From NCBI RefSeq assembly GCF_000761215.1, contig NZ_CP009438.1, positions 3,985,001-4,049,000 on the forward strand: 64,000 nt of DNA, in the 5' to 3' direction. The position numbers were made by a program, and so were the translations under genes. The notes under the pieces were generated by a model. That model ran no database searches. It was given only the letters and a program-made list of their open reading frames with translations, and had not been told where the DNA came from. Source of the DNA: Streptomyces glaucescens (lineage in GTDB: Bacteria > Actinomycetota > Actinomycetes > Streptomycetales > Streptomycetaceae). This document shows, piece after piece, positions 7,077-15,407 of this stretch; the first letter of the stretch is position 1, and the number at the start of each line of letters is the position of its first letter.

Positions 7077-8518
7077 CCGCCCCCGGCGTCCGGGCCGGCG
7101 AGGACGCCCACGACCTCGATGTCGAGGAGGCCCTGGCCCTCGTGAAACGCCCCGACGGCCGCGCTCCCGGCGAGCAGGCCCCCGGCGACCCCGGTGACCA
7201 GGACGCGCGGTCCGCGACCCGGCGCACCGCACCGGCGGCCCCCCGGCGGGACGCCCAGCACCGCGCCACCCCCTGGCCGCGGGCCCGGGCCACCGCGGAA
7301 CGGGCCGGCCGCGCCGCCCGTGCGACCGCCGAGCGAGCCGGCCGGACGAGCCGTACGGCGGACGGAACGGCCGCTCCCGGCCGCTCCCCCGCCTCCGTGC
7401 CCCTGGACGCCGCCCTGGGCCTGGTGCTGGCCGCCCCCCTGGCCGCGCTCACCGACCTGCCCTCCTTCGACACCTCCGCGATGGACGGCTGGGCCGTCGC
7501 GGGCCCCGGACCGTGGGCGCTGCGGGCCGAGGGCGTGCTCGCCGGGCACGGGGAACCGGCACGGCTCGCCGACGGCGAGGCGGTGCGCATCGCCACCGGA
7601 GCCAGGATCCCGCAGGACACCACGGCGGTGCTGCGCAGCGAGCACGGCCGCACGGACGACAAGGGCCGCCTCCACCCCACCAGGGACGTCGGCCACGGCC
7701 AGGACATCCGCCCGCGCGCCCAGGAGTGCCGCACCGGCGACCAGCTCCTGCCGGCCGGCACGCTCGTCACCCCGGCCGTCCTCGGCCTCGCCGCGGCGGC
7801 CGGCTACGACACCCTCCCCGTGGTGCCCCGTCCGCGCGTCGACGTGCTCGTCCTGGGCGACGAACTCCTCACGGAGGGCCTGCCCCACGACGGTCTGATC
7901 CGGGACGCCCTCGGCCCGATGCTGCCGCCCTGGCTCCGGGCGCTCGGTGCGGAGGTCACGTCGGTCCGGCGGCTCGGTGACGAGGCGGCGGCACTGCACC
8001 GGGCCGTCACCGCAAGCGAGGCCGACCTCGTCGTCACCACGGGAGGCACCGCGTCGGGGCCGGTCGACCACGTCCACCCCACGTTGCGCCGCATCGGCGC
8101 GGAGCTGCTCGTCGACGGCGTCGAGGTGCGGCCGGGCCACCCCATGCTGCTGGCCCGCATCCGGGAGGACCAGCACCTCGTCGGCCTGCCCGGCAACCCG
8201 CTCGCGGCCGTCTCCGGGCTGCTCACCCTGGCCGAGCCGCTGCTGCGTGCTCTCGCCGGCCACCCGGCCACGGAGCGGTACGCCCTGCCGCTGAAGGACG
8301 GGGCGCCCGGACACCCGTACGACACCCGTCTCGTGCCCGTCGCCCTGCGCGGTGACCGGGCGGTGCCGCTGCACTACAACGGCCCCGCCATGCTGCGCGG
8401 GGTCGCGGCGGCCGATGCCCTGGCCGTCGTCCCGCCCGGCGGCGCCGGGCCGGGGCAGGAGACGGAGATCCTGGAGCTGCCGTGGGCGATGGCAGGCATC
8501 GGCGCGTGTTTCACGTGA
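7073..8518 (+). CDS. moeA: Molybdopterin molybdenumtransferase MoeA
   Basis: A 481-residue MoeA, which inserts molybdate into adenylylated molybdopterin. Conserved segments run in order: LPSFDTSAMDGWAV, ATGARIPQDTTAVLR, TTGGTASGPVDHV and GLPGNPLAAVSG. The first ~100 residues are an Ala/Arg-rich extension not needed by the family and of low complexity. The gene overlaps mobA by four bases. Its last codons lie inside a perfect 28-base palindrome that contains the ParB site, and the TGA stop sits in the right arm, so the C-terminal sequence is constrained by the DNA element. Confidence 0.92.
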   Translation: MTAPGVRAGEDAHDLDVEEALALVKRPDGRAPGEQAPGDPGDQDARSATRRTAPAAPRRDAQHRATPWPRARATAERAGRAARATAERAGRTSRTADGTAAPGRSPASVPLDAALGLVLAAPLAALTDLPSFDTSAMDGWAVAGPGPWALRAEGVLAGHGEPARLADGEAVRIATGARIPQDTTAVLRSEHGRTDDKGRLHPTRDVGHGQDIRPRAQECRTGDQLLPAGTLVTPAVLGLAAAAGYDTLPVVPRPRVDVLVLGDELLTEGLPHDGLIRDALGPMLPPWLRALGAEVTSVRRLGDEAAALHRAVTASEADLVVTTGGTASGPVDHVHPTLRRIGAELLVDGVEVRPGHPMLLARIREDQHLVGLPGNPLAAVSGLLTLAEPLLRALAGHPATERYALPLKDGAPGHPYDTRLVPVALRGDRAVPLHYNGPAMLRGVAAADALAVVPPGGAGPGQETEILELPWAMAGIGACFT

Positions 8519-8528
8519 AACACGCGCC
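8501..8528. other. parS centromere site (ParB-binding), 28-bp perfect palindrome
   Basis: The 14-base core GTTTCACGTGAAAC is the published Streptomyces parS consensus. It is extended symmetrically by GGCGCGT and its complement to a perfect 28-base palindrome, 14 bases each side of the centre between 8514 and 8515. Streptomyces chromosomes carry some twenty such sites around oriC, bound by ParB during sporulation segregation. The site overlaps the moeA stop codon. Confidence 0.93.
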
Positions 8529-8533
8529 CACCT

Positions 8534-8574
8534 CGCCCGTCCCCGGGGCATGTCGCCCGCCCGTCCCCGGGGCA
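8534..8574. repeat. 17-bp direct repeat next to parS
   Basis: CGCCCGTCCCCGGGGCA occurs at 8534-8550 and 8558-8574. The repeat lies between parS and the stop codon of the convergent channel gene, and its CCCCGGGG core is itself palindromic. Confidence 0.7.
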
Positions 8575-8615
8575 CGCCGTCCGCCCGCGGCCGGGGCGCA
8601 CCGCCCCGGCCGGGC

Positions 8616-9734
8616 CTACTCCGCCGCCGCCTCCGACACCGGCCGGCTCACGGTGATCACCCGGTCCCCGGCCCGCAGCTCGGTGCGCCAGCCGACCGCG
8701 TAGTCCAGCCGCTTGCGGTCGCGGATGACGGCCAGCACCAGGTCGCCGCATTCGCGGGGAGTGCGGCCGACCTCCTCGGAGGCGACGGGCCGCTCGATGA
8801 GGTCCAGGCCGCTGCCCAGGGTCATCAGATCCTCCAGGGTCCGGGCCGCGGGCGGACTGGCCATGAACGTGCCCAGCAGCCGGCCGGCCGAGCTGGAACT
8901 CGTGACCACCGTGTCGGCACCGCTCTGCTTGAGCAGCGGCACGTTCTCGTCCTCCCGGACGGCCACCACGATCGTGGCGCGCCGGTTCAGCTGGCGGGCG
9001 GTCAGGGTGATCAGCGTGGCCGTCTCGTCCCGCTGCGGGGCGACGATCACCTGGGAGGCGCGGTGCAGTTCCGCCTTGAGCAGGGTCTCGGAGAGTGTGG
9101 CGTCCCCGTTGATCGCCACGAGCCCGTCGTCGCCGGCCGCGGTCACCGCCTTCTGCTGGGCGTCCACGACCACGATCCGGTCCTTGTCGATCCCCTGCCC
9201 GACCAGGGTCCGCACGGCGTGCTGCCCCTTGGTGCCGTAGCCGATCAGCACGATGTGGTTCCGGGTCCGGGAACGCCAGCGGTGGATGCGGACCTGCTGG
9301 CGCGTGCGCTCGGTGAGGACTTCGAGGGTGGTGCCGACCAGGATGATCAGGAACAGCACGCGCAGCGGGGTGATGACGAAGATGTTGGTGAGCCGGGCGG
9401 CGTCGCTGACCGGCGTGATGTCGCCGTATCCCGTGGTGGAGAGGGTGACGGTCGCGTAGTACGCCGCGTCGATGAGGTCGACGGAGCCGTCGGAGTTGTC
9501 GTTGTACCCCTCGCGGTCGAAGTAGACGATGACCACGGTGACGATCAGCACCACCATCGCGATGACCAGGCGCTTGATCACCTGCTGAAGGGGCGGTACG
9601 ACGCTCTGCGTGGGCATCGTGATGGAACGGCCCGCCTCGGCGTCGTCCCGTGCCTCCTTGCGCGAGCGGTACCAGAGGGACCGCAGCAGAGGCATTCCCC
9701 TCTGGTGGAGCTGCGGCCGTTGGTCGCCCTTCAT
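8616..9734 (-). CDS. Two-TM potassium channel with C-terminal RCK (TrkA-N) domain
   Basis: A 372-residue ion channel. The first transmembrane helix is at ~53-71 (KRLVIAMVVLIVTVVIVYF). The pore loop with selectivity filter TTGYGD is at ~100-105, and the second helix at ~117-138. From ~160 a Rossmann RCK domain begins (HIVLIGYGTKG, GDATLSETLLKAELHRA, LLKQSGADTVV), followed by a TrkA-C-like end. The architecture matches prokaryotic MthK-type ligand-gated K+ channels. I chose the ATG at 9734 because AGGGGG lies upstream; an earlier in-frame ATG lacks a ribosome site. It is divergent from an RCK-only paralogue 92 bases away, the likely source of a second set of RCK subunits. Confidence 0.9.
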   Translation of the reverse strand: MKGDQRPQLHQRGMPLLRSLWYRSRKEARDDAEAGRSITMPTQSVVPPLQQVIKRLVIAMVVLIVTVVIVYFDREGYNDNSDGSVDLIDAAYYATVTLSTTGYGDITPVSDAARLTNIFVITPLRVLFLIILVGTTLEVLTERTRQQVRIHRWRSRTRNHIVLIGYGTKGQHAVRTLVGQGIDKDRIVVVDAQQKAVTAAGDDGLVAINGDATLSETLLKAELHRASQVIVAPQRDETATLITLTARQLNRRATIVVAVREDENVPLLKQSGADTVVTSSSSAGRLLGTFMASPPAARTLEDLMTLGSGLDLIERPVASEEVGRTPRECGDLVLAVIRDRKRLDYAVGWRTELRAGDRVITVSRPVSEAAAE

Positions 9735-9826
9735 CGTGTGCCCCCTGTGACGCTGAACCGGACAGTCGGCACCATGGTTCCCGACGCGCACCCGTACGTC
9801 ACAACCCACACGCCTGGAGGCATGTC

Positions 9827-10504
9827 TTGCGGGACCACACCGTCGTCGTCGGCTTCGGTACGAAGGGCCGGTCGGCGATCCGCGCCGTCTGCGCCACCGG
9901 GCTGAGCAAGGAGCGGGTCGTCGTGGTCGACCCCAGCGGCAAGGCGATCGACGCGGCGACGGCCGAGGGCTATGCCGCCGTGCTGGGCGACGCGACCCGC
10001 AGCGAGGTGCTCAAGCGCGCCGAGATCCAGCGGGCGGGCCAGATCATCATCGCCACCCAGCGCGACGACACGGCCGTGCTGGTGGCGCTGACGGCCCGGC
10101 AGCTCAACGCGCGGGCGAAGATCGTGGCCGCGGTCCGCGAGGAGGAGAACGGGCCGCTGCTGAAGCAGTCCGGCGCGGACGAGGTGATCACCAGCGCGGG
10201 CGCGGCCGGACGGCTGCTGGGCCTGTCCGTGCTGAGCCCGGCGGCGGGTCTGGTGATGGAGGACCTGATCCGGCAGGGCAGCGGCCTCGACGTGGTGGAG
10301 CGGCCGGTCACCCGGGCCGAGGTCGGCCTGCGCCCGCGGGAAACGCCCGACCTGGTGGTGAGCGTCCTGCGCGGGCACCGGGTACTCGGTTACGACGATC
10401 CGGCCGTGGGACGGCTGGAACTGACGGACCGGGTGATCACGATCGTCCCGGCGGCCGAACCGGAGACGGGACGCAAGGGCCTGCCCCCCGCCATGGGCCA
10501 CTGA
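9827..10504 (+). CDS. Soluble RCK/TrkA-N domain protein, paralogue of the adjacent channel
   Basis: About 225 residues. From its fourth residue it aligns without gaps to residues ~160 onward of the neighbouring channel (HTVVVGFGTKG against HIVLIGYGTKG; both share LTARQLN, LLKQSGAD and AGRLLG), with roughly half the positions identical by eye. There is no pore or membrane segment. No ATG or GTG fits the frame near the domain boundary; the best start is the TTG at 9827, six bases after GGAGG, and it places the protein start exactly at the RCK border. In MthK the octameric gating ring uses four channel-attached and four free RCK domains; this gene could supply the free ones. That role is inferred. 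Confidence 0.82.
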   Translation: MRDHTVVVGFGTKGRSAIRAVCATGLSKERVVVVDPSGKAIDAATAEGYAAVLGDATRSEVLKRAEIQRAGQIIIATQRDDTAVLVALTARQLNARAKIVAAVREEENGPLLKQSGADEVITSAGAAGRLLGLSVLSPAAGLVMEDLIRQGSGLDVVERPVTRAEVGLRPRETPDLVVSVLRGHRVLGYDDPAVGRLELTDRVITIVPAAEPETGRKGLPPAMGH

Positions 10505-10847
10505 GCGGCCCCCTCCCGCGGCACCGGGCGGGCTGCCGGGACCACCGCACCGCACCCCACGGCTGCGGCCCGGCCCGCTCGCGCCGTGCCCGGCCCGCTC
10601 GCGCCGTGCCCGGCCCGCTCGCGCCGTGCCCGGCCCCGCCCGACGTGCCCCGGGGCCGGCCGCCGCCGTCGCGACCTCCGCCGCCGTTGCGACCAGGGCC
10701 CGCCGCCATGGCCGAGCCCCCGCCACCCAGTGGAGCCGCCCCGCCCGGCCCTGTGACCCACGCCCACCAAGAACCGGTCCCGCGCCTCAAGACCCGGTCC
10801 CGCACCCGGGCCCACCTGGACCCGGGCCCGCACCCGGGCCCCCGCGG
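10505..10847. other. Gene-free GC-rich interval with short repeats
   Basis: This interval lies between the convergent RCK gene and ABC permease gene. It holds a 3 x 20-base perfect tandem repeat (10571-10630) and looser CCCGGGCCCGCA-type repeats near 10800-10845. No coding sequence with Streptomyces codon statistics is supportable, and no clear terminator hairpin is seen. Confidence 0.6.
10571..10630. repeat. Three perfect tandem copies of a 20-bp unit
   Basis: The unit CGGCCCGCTCGCGCCGTGCC is repeated exactly at 10571, 10591 and 10611, followed by a broken fourth copy. It is intergenic and between convergent genes. Perfect identity suggests recent expansion by slippage. Confidence 0.9.
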
Positions 10848-11696
10848 CTACTTGCGGTTGTAGAGCCGCATCGTGATCGGCCCGAAGACCACCAGGAACA
10901 GCGCCGCCCACCCCAGCGTCCAGGCGATCTCGTCGGCCGGCCAGTCGCCCGCCATCAGGCCCCGCACCGCGGAGGCCAGATGCGTGACCGGGCTGTTGTT
11001 GACGAACGCCTGGAGCCAGCCCGGCATGGTCCGCGGGTCGACGAAGACGTTGGACAGGAAGGTCAACGGGAAGATCACCATCATGCTGACGCCCATCACC
11101 GACTTCTCCGTGCGCAGCATCAGCCCGAACATGGTCCAGATCCACGAGAACGCGAACGAGAAGACGATCAGCAGCGCAATCCCGGCGGCGACCCCGACGA
11201 CTCCGCCGTCCGGCCGGTAGCCGAGGACGATGCCGACGGTGAGCATCACCACGGAGGCGATGGTGTAGCGCAGGGCGTCACCGAGGAGGTAGCCGACCAT
11301 CGTCGACGGCCGCCAGATGGGCAGGGACCGGAACCGGTCGAAGACGCCCTTCTCGATGTCCGTGTTGACCGAGACCCCGGTGTACATGGTGATCATCACG
11401 ACGGACATCACCAGGATCCCGGGCAGCAGGAACTGGATGTACTCCTTCGGCGACCCGGCCAGCGCACCCCCGAACAGGTACGTGTACATCAGCACCATCA
11501 TGATCGGGAACGCGGTGACGTCGAACAGCTGCTCCGGCACGTGCTTGATCTTCAGCACGGCCCGCCAGCCGAAGGTCAGCGAGGCCGACCACGCGCTGGG
11601 CCGCGGCGGCCGTTCCTTCGCCACCAGCAGCGCGGCCAGCGATTCCGCGCTGACGGGGGCGAGTTCCCTGGTCTCCGTGGTCGTCGCGGTGCTCAT
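10848..11696 (-). CDS. ABC-2 type transporter permease (DrrB-like)
   Basis: A 282-residue membrane protein with six predicted helices. The first follows a ~60-residue cytoplasmic N-terminus (segments [53 protein letters not shown]). It carries the ABC-2 family features of daunorubicin-resistance DrrB proteins, including [20 protein letters not shown] after the second helix and [21 protein letters not shown] before the last. The start ATG overlaps the stop of the ATPase gene (ATGA), so the two form one exporter. The substrate is unknown; such pairs commonly export hydrophobic compounds or natural products. Confidence 0.9.
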   Translation of the reverse strand: MSTATTTETRELAPVSAESLAALLVAKERPPRPSAWSASLTFGWRAVLKIKHVPEQLFDVTAFPIMMVLMYTYLFGGALAGSPKEYIQFLLPGILVMSVVMITMYTGVSVNTDIEKGVFDRFRSLPIWRPSTMVGYLLGDALRYTIASVVMLTVGIVLGYRPDGGVVGVAAGIALLIVFSFAFSWIWTMFGLMLRTEKSVMGVSMMVIFPLTFLSNVFVDPRTMPGWLQAFVNNSPVTHLASAVRGLMAGDWPADEIAWTLGWAALFLVVFGPITMRLYNRK

Positions 11697-12718
11697 GCCG
11701 CCACCTCGTCCTTCGAAGCAGTCGTGGCCGTCGCGGCCTGCGAGTCCTGGGTGTCGTGCCCGGTCAGGGCGAGGAAGACCTCGTCCAGGCTGGGCTGGCC
11801 CAGCGAGAAGTTGTCGACGGTGATCCCGGAGCGGGCCAGCTCGCCGAGCGCCCGCGCGGCCTGCCCGGCGGCACTGTCGTCGCTTGCCGCCGCCCCGAGC
11901 CGGGCGGTCAGCGCCACCGGATCGGGCTCCAGCTGCACCCGCGCGTCGAGCGTCCGGCTCAGCACCTGTGCCGCCTGCGGCCGCTGCTCGGCGTCGCGCA
12001 GCCGCAGATGGACGGATCCGGCGCCGACGGACGCCTTCAGCTCGCCCTTGGTGCCCTCGGCGATCACCCTGCCCCGGTCGATGACGGCGATCCGGGACGC
12101 CAGCTGGTCCGCCTCGTCCAGGTACTGCGTGGTCAGCAGCACGGTGGTGCCCTGGGCGACGACCGCGCGGACGATGTCCCACACCTGGTTGCGGCTGCGC
12201 GGGTCGAGGCCGGTGGTCGGCTCGTCGAGGAACAGCAGGTCGGGCGTGTTCAGGATGGACGCGGCGATGTCGATCCGCCGCCGCATGCCGCCGGAGTAGT
12301 TCTTGATCTGCTTGCCGGCCGCCTCGGTCAGCCCGAAGGCCTCCAGGAGCTGCGCGGCCCGCTCCCGGGCGGCCTTCTTGCCGTGTCCGAGCAGCCGGCC
12401 CAGCAGGACCAGGTTCTCGGTGCCGGTCAGGTCCTCGTCCACCGACGCGTACTGCCCGGTCAGGCTCACCCGGCCGCGCACGTCGTCCGCCTCGTGGACC
12501 ACGTCGTGCCCGAAGACGCGGGCCTCGCCGCCGTCCGGCCGCAGCAGGGTGGCGAGCATCTTCACGGTGGTCGTCTTCCCGGCGCCGTTGGGACCGAGGA
12601 CGCCGTAGACCGTGCCGGTGGGGACGGCGAGGTCGACGCCGTCCACGGCCCGGGTCTCGCCGAACGTCTTCACCAGGCCCACGGTCTCGATGGCCAGGCC
12701 GGCGGTGTGCTGGCTCAT
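11693..12718 (-). CDS. ABC transporter ATP-binding protein (DrrA-like)
   Basis: A 341-residue ATPase of the daunorubicin-resistance type. The Walker A is GPNGAGKTT (~43-51), the Q loop lies near [14 protein letters not shown], the signature is YSGGMRRR, the Walker B is [10 protein letters not shown], and the switch histidine position is occupied by [10 protein letters not shown], as is usual in this family. The C-terminal ~110 residues contain the family-specific regulatory region ending near [12 protein letters not shown]. It drives the overlapping permease. The ATG at 12718 opens a 145-base interval shared with the divergent quinone oxidoreductase gene. Confidence 0.93.
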   Translation of the reverse strand: MSQHTAGLAIETVGLVKTFGETRAVDGVDLAVPTGTVYGVLGPNGAGKTTTVKMLATLLRPDGGEARVFGHDVVHEADDVRGRVSLTGQYASVDEDLTGTENLVLLGRLLGHGKKAARERAAQLLEAFGLTEAAGKQIKNYSGGMRRRIDIAASILNTPDLLFLDEPTTGLDPRSRNQVWDIVRAVVAQGTTVLLTTQYLDEADQLASRIAVIDRGRVIAEGTKGELKASVGAGSVHLRLRDAEQRPQAAQVLSRTLDARVQLEPDPVALTARLGAAASDDSAAGQAARALGELARSGITVDNFSLGQPSLDEVFLALTGHDTQDSQAATATTASKDEVAA

Positions 12719-12863
12719 GGGTTGTCCTTCCGCGTACTCGGATTACGCAGGGGAAGACCTCCACGGTCGCGCAAACTCATCGCTCCCGCACACGAATTCG
12801 CACCGGCTTCCGCCCGAAGTCCCCGTCCCCTCCGACCCCGGACCGAGGAGTAGCGTCCCTTCC

Positions 12864-13844
12864 ATGCATGCGATCACGATTCCCGAACCCGGCGGTCCCG
12901 AGGCGCTGACCTGGACCGAGGTCCCGGACCCGGAGCCCGGCGAGGGCGAGGTCCTGGTCGAGGTGGTGGCGAGCGCCGTCAACCGCGCCGACATCCTCCA
13001 GCGGCAGGGCCACTACGCGCCGCCGCCCGGCGCCTCCCCCTATCCCGGGCTGGAGTGCTCCGGGCGGATCGCCGCCCTCGGTCCCGGCGTCGGCGGCTGG
13101 TCGGTCGGCGACGAGGTGTGCGCCCTGCTCGCGGGCGGCGGTTACGCCGAGAAGGTGGCCGTCCCGGCCGGGCAGCTGCTGCCGGTGCCCAAGGGGGTGG
13201 GCCTGCGCGAGGCCGCCGCGCTGCCCGAGGTGACCTGCACGGTCTGGTCCAACGTGTTCATGGTCGCCCATCTGCGGCCGGGCGAGACGCTGCTGGTGCA
13301 CGGCGGGTCCAGCGGCATCGGCACCATGGCGATCCAGCTCGCCAAGGCCGTCGGCGCCAGGGTCGCGGTCACCGCGGGCACCCGCGAGAAGCTCGACAGG
13401 TGCGCGGAGCTGGGCGCCGACATCCTGATCAACTACCGGGAGCAGGACTTCGTCGCGGAGATCCGGGAGGCCACCGGCGGCGCGGGCGCCGACGTCATCC
13501 TCGACAACATGGGGGCCAAGTACCTCGACCGCAACGTCAGGGCGCTCGCCGTCAACGGCCGGCTGGCGATCATCGGCATGCAGGGCGGGGTCAAGGGCGA
13601 GCTGAACATCGGCGCCCTGCTCGCCAAGCGCGCCGCGATCACCGCGACCTCGCTGCGGGCCCGTCCGCTCGCCGAGAAGGCGTCCATCGTGGCGGCCGTC
13701 CGGGAGCACGTCTGGCCGTTGTTCGGCGGCGGCCGCATCCGGCCGGTGGTGGACCGCGAGGTGCCGATGAGCGAGGCGCCGGCGGGGCACCGGCTGTTGG
13801 AGGAGAGCGGTCACATCGGGAAGGTGCTGCTGGTCACCGGGTGA
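12864..13844 (+). CDS. NAD(P)H-quinone oxidoreductase, zinc-independent MDR superfamily (PIG3-like)
   Basis: A 326-residue medium-chain reductase. It has the GroES-like N-terminal domain (VNRADILQRQGHYAPPPGA, YPGLECSGRIAALG) and a Rossmann domain with the NADPH motif LLVHGGSSGIGTMAIQLAKA. It lacks the zinc-ligand cysteines and histidine of alcohol dehydrogenases, as expected for quinone reductases of the PIG3/TIGR02824 type. It probably carries out NADPH-dependent one- or two-electron reduction of quinones or enones. The ATG at 12864 gives MHAITIPEPGG, the standard family start. It is convergent with the repeat-protein gene that follows. Confidence 0.9.
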   Translation: MHAITIPEPGGPEALTWTEVPDPEPGEGEVLVEVVASAVNRADILQRQGHYAPPPGASPYPGLECSGRIAALGPGVGGWSVGDEVCALLAGGGYAEKVAVPAGQLLPVPKGVGLREAAALPEVTCTVWSNVFMVAHLRPGETLLVHGGSSGIGTMAIQLAKAVGARVAVTAGTREKLDRCAELGADILINYREQDFVAEIREATGGAGADVILDNMGAKYLDRNVRALAVNGRLAIIGMQGGVKGELNIGALLAKRAAITATSLRARPLAEKASIVAAVREHVWPLFGGGRIRPVVDREVPMSEAPAGHRLLEESGHIGKVLLVTG

Positions 13845-13871
13845 TCCGGCCGGCGGGTGCGGCCCGGCGGG

Positions 13872-14714
13872 TCAGATCTGCCCGCGCCGCACCCGCAGCC
13901 CGAGGAAGGCCAGCGCGAAGCCCAGCCCGATGAGCACCATGCCCGAGCCGAGCGGCAGGATCCGCAGGACGGGCTCGCGGGTCCGCTCCCGGTCGGCCAC
14001 GACGGCCTCCGCGGGCTCGGCCTCCGGCGGCCCGACGGGCGCCCGGGTCGGCGGCCGGGCCGTCGTGGGCTCCGCCCGCGGCGCCTCCTTCCGCCCCGGC
14101 CGCTCCCGTCCCTCACCCGCCGGGTTCCCGGCGCGGCTGCGCGCGGGATCCGGCGCGGGCGCGGGCGCGCGGGCGCCGGAGAGGGGAGTGCGAGGGTCGT
14201 ACGTCGGTACGGTGCCGTGTGCCGAAGGGCCCTGCGTCGAAGGGCCCAGCGCCGAAGGGCCCTGCGCCGACGGCCTGTGTGCCGAAGGGCCCTGCGCCGA
14301 AGGGCCCTGCGCCGACGGTCCGTGTGCCGAGGGCCTGTGTGGCGAAGGGCGCTGCGCCGAGGGCCTGTGTGGCGAAGGGCCCTGTGCCGAGGGCCCGTGT
14401 GCCGACGGTCCGTGTGCCGAGGGCCCGTGTGGCGAAGGGCCCTGTGCCGACGGCCCGTGCGCCGACGGCCCGTGTGCCGGACGCTCGTGCGCCCGATGCC
14501 CGTACGGGGAAACGCCCGCGTACGGCGACACGGGCGCGGACGGTACCGATCCCGGTACGGGCGCGGCCCCCGCCCCGAAGGACGCGGCCCCGAAGGACGC
14601 GGCCCCGAAGGACGCGGCCCCGAAGGACGCACCGCCCCCCGGCAGGACCAGCGCACCGCCCAGTCCCGCCGCGCACAGTGTCCGCAGCCATGGAGTCACG
14701 TCAGCCAGCGTCAC
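13872..14714 (-). CDS. Exported membrane-anchored protein with GPSAH-type pentapeptide repeats
   Basis: About 280 residues. The N-terminus resembles a signal segment (LRTLCAAGLGGALVLPGG). Four ASFGA units come next, then a disordered region with about 17 consecutive pentapeptides of the type GPSAH, GPSAQ, GPSPH or RPSAQ. A Pro/Arg-rich stretch follows, then a C-terminal helix (LPLGSGMVLIGLGFALAFLGL) and a basic RVRRGQ tail, as in wall-spanning anchored proteins. I propose the GTG at 14714, but the GTG at 14699 or the ATG at 14735 are possible. The repeats are almost perfect at DNA level, so copy number probably varies. The function is unknown; the topology suggests a spacer across the cell wall. 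Confidence 0.6.
   Translation of the reverse strand: MTLADVTPWLRTLCAAGLGGALVLPGGGASFGAASFGAASFGAASFGAGAAPVPGSVPSAPVSPYAGVSPYGHRAHERPAHGPSAHGPSAQGPSPHGPSAHGPSAHGPSAQGPSPHRPSAQRPSPHRPSAHGPSAQGPSAQGPSAHRPSAQGPSALGPSTQGPSAHGTVPTYDPRTPLSGARAPAPAPDPARSRAGNPAGEGRERPGRKEAPRAEPTTARPPTRAPVGPPEAEPAEAVVADRERTREPVLRILPLGSGMVLIGLGFALAFLGLRVRRGQI
14219..14475. repeat. 15-bp coding tandem repeat (GPSAH pentapeptides)
   Basis: About 17 head-to-tail 15-base units of the form GCCGAAGGGCCCTGC with few substitutions. The minus strand reads them as pentapeptide repeats. The plus strand is also open but would give an implausible Cys-rich protein. Confidence 0.85.
14568..14630. repeat. Four copies of GCGGCCCCGAAGGAC (ASFGA units)
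   Basis: A second 15-base tandem array in the same gene, nearly perfect. On the minus strand it encodes ASFGA four times, directly before the pentapeptide region. Confidence 0.85.
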
Positions 14715-14807
14715 ATCTCCGGCACACCCCGGCATTCCGGATGCCGCCAGGCGGCTGGTGGGGCCGGGGCGATTCAGCGCACATCCCGGGTGGGAGAGAA
14801 TGGCCGT

Positions 14808-15350
14808 ATGGAGATGCCGAGGAACGAGAGGTCGCCTGAGAACTCCCAGCGGATCCTGGTCGTGGGCCAGGACGGCATGGCGCTCGGCGGCGGTGGAGAC
14901 GACGACTCCCATGAGACCCCGGTGACCGACCAGGTCGAGCAGCCGGCGAAGGTCATGCGCATCGGCAGCATGATCAAGCAGCTGCTGGAGGAGGTGCGGG
15001 CGGCGCCTCTGGACGAGGCCAGCCGGGTGCGGCTCAAGGAGATCCACGCCAGCTCGGTGAAGGAGCTGGAGGACGGTCTGGCGCCGGAGCTGGTCGAGGA
15101 ACTGGAGCGGCTCTCCCTGCCGTTCACGGACGACGCGACGCCGTCCGACGCGGAGCTGCGCATCGCGCAGGCCCAGCTGGTGGGCTGGCTGGAGGGCCTG
15201 TTCCACGGGATCCAGACGACCCTGTTCGCCCAGCAGATGGCCGCGCGGGCCCAGCTCGAGCAGATGCGCCGCGCGCTGCCGCCGGGCGTGGTGCACGAGG
15301 GCCAGGACGACCCCCGCGCGGGCGGCCGTCAGGGCGGCCCGTACCTGTAG
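14808..15350 (+). CDS. bpa: Bacterial proteasome activator (Bpa/PafE family)
   Basis: About 180 residues. The central helical region VMRIGSMIKQLLEEVRAAPLD to AARAQLEQMRRALPPG is the conserved Bpa core, which in Mycobacterium forms a twelve-membered ring that opens the 20S proteasome gate without ATP. The last four residues, GPYL, resemble the GQYL C-terminal docking motif of the mycobacterial protein (HbYX-like). The ~40 N-terminal residues are variable and Gly/Asp-rich. The ATG at 14808 follows GGGAGAG; the ATG at 14814 is an alternative. The proteasome genes are not in this window. A strong bidirectional terminator follows. Confidence 0.88.
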   Translation: MEMPRNERSPENSQRILVVGQDGMALGGGGDDDSHETPVTDQVEQPAKVMRIGSMIKQLLEEVRAAPLDEASRVRLKEIHASSVKELEDGLAPELVEELERLSLPFTDDATPSDAELRIAQAQLVGWLEGLFHGIQTTLFAQQMAARAQLEQMRRALPPGVVHEGQDDPRAGGRQGGPYL

Positions 15351-15367
15351 CGCCGTACCGCGTCGAG

Positions 15368-15393
15368 AAAGGCCCGGCGTCCGCCGGGCCTTT
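15368..15393. terminator. Bidirectional terminator between bpa and the PASTA kinase gene
   Basis: AAAGGCCCGGC-GTCC-GCCGGGCCTTT is a perfect 11-base stem with A and T runs at the ends. It is placed between two convergent stop codons. Confidence 0.9.
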
Positions 15394-15407
15394 CCGCGTG
15401 CCGGGGG

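Noticed and set aside
10848-12718. Antibiotic biosynthetic cluster marked by the DrrAB-like exporter
   Set aside because: No biosynthetic enzyme lies nearby; DrrAB-type pairs are widespread in core Streptomyces regions.
13930-14925. Plus-strand Cys-rich repeat protein (CAEGP units)
   Set aside because: The same DNA on the minus strand gives a protein with signal segment and membrane anchor; the Cys-rich reading has no plausible start or family.
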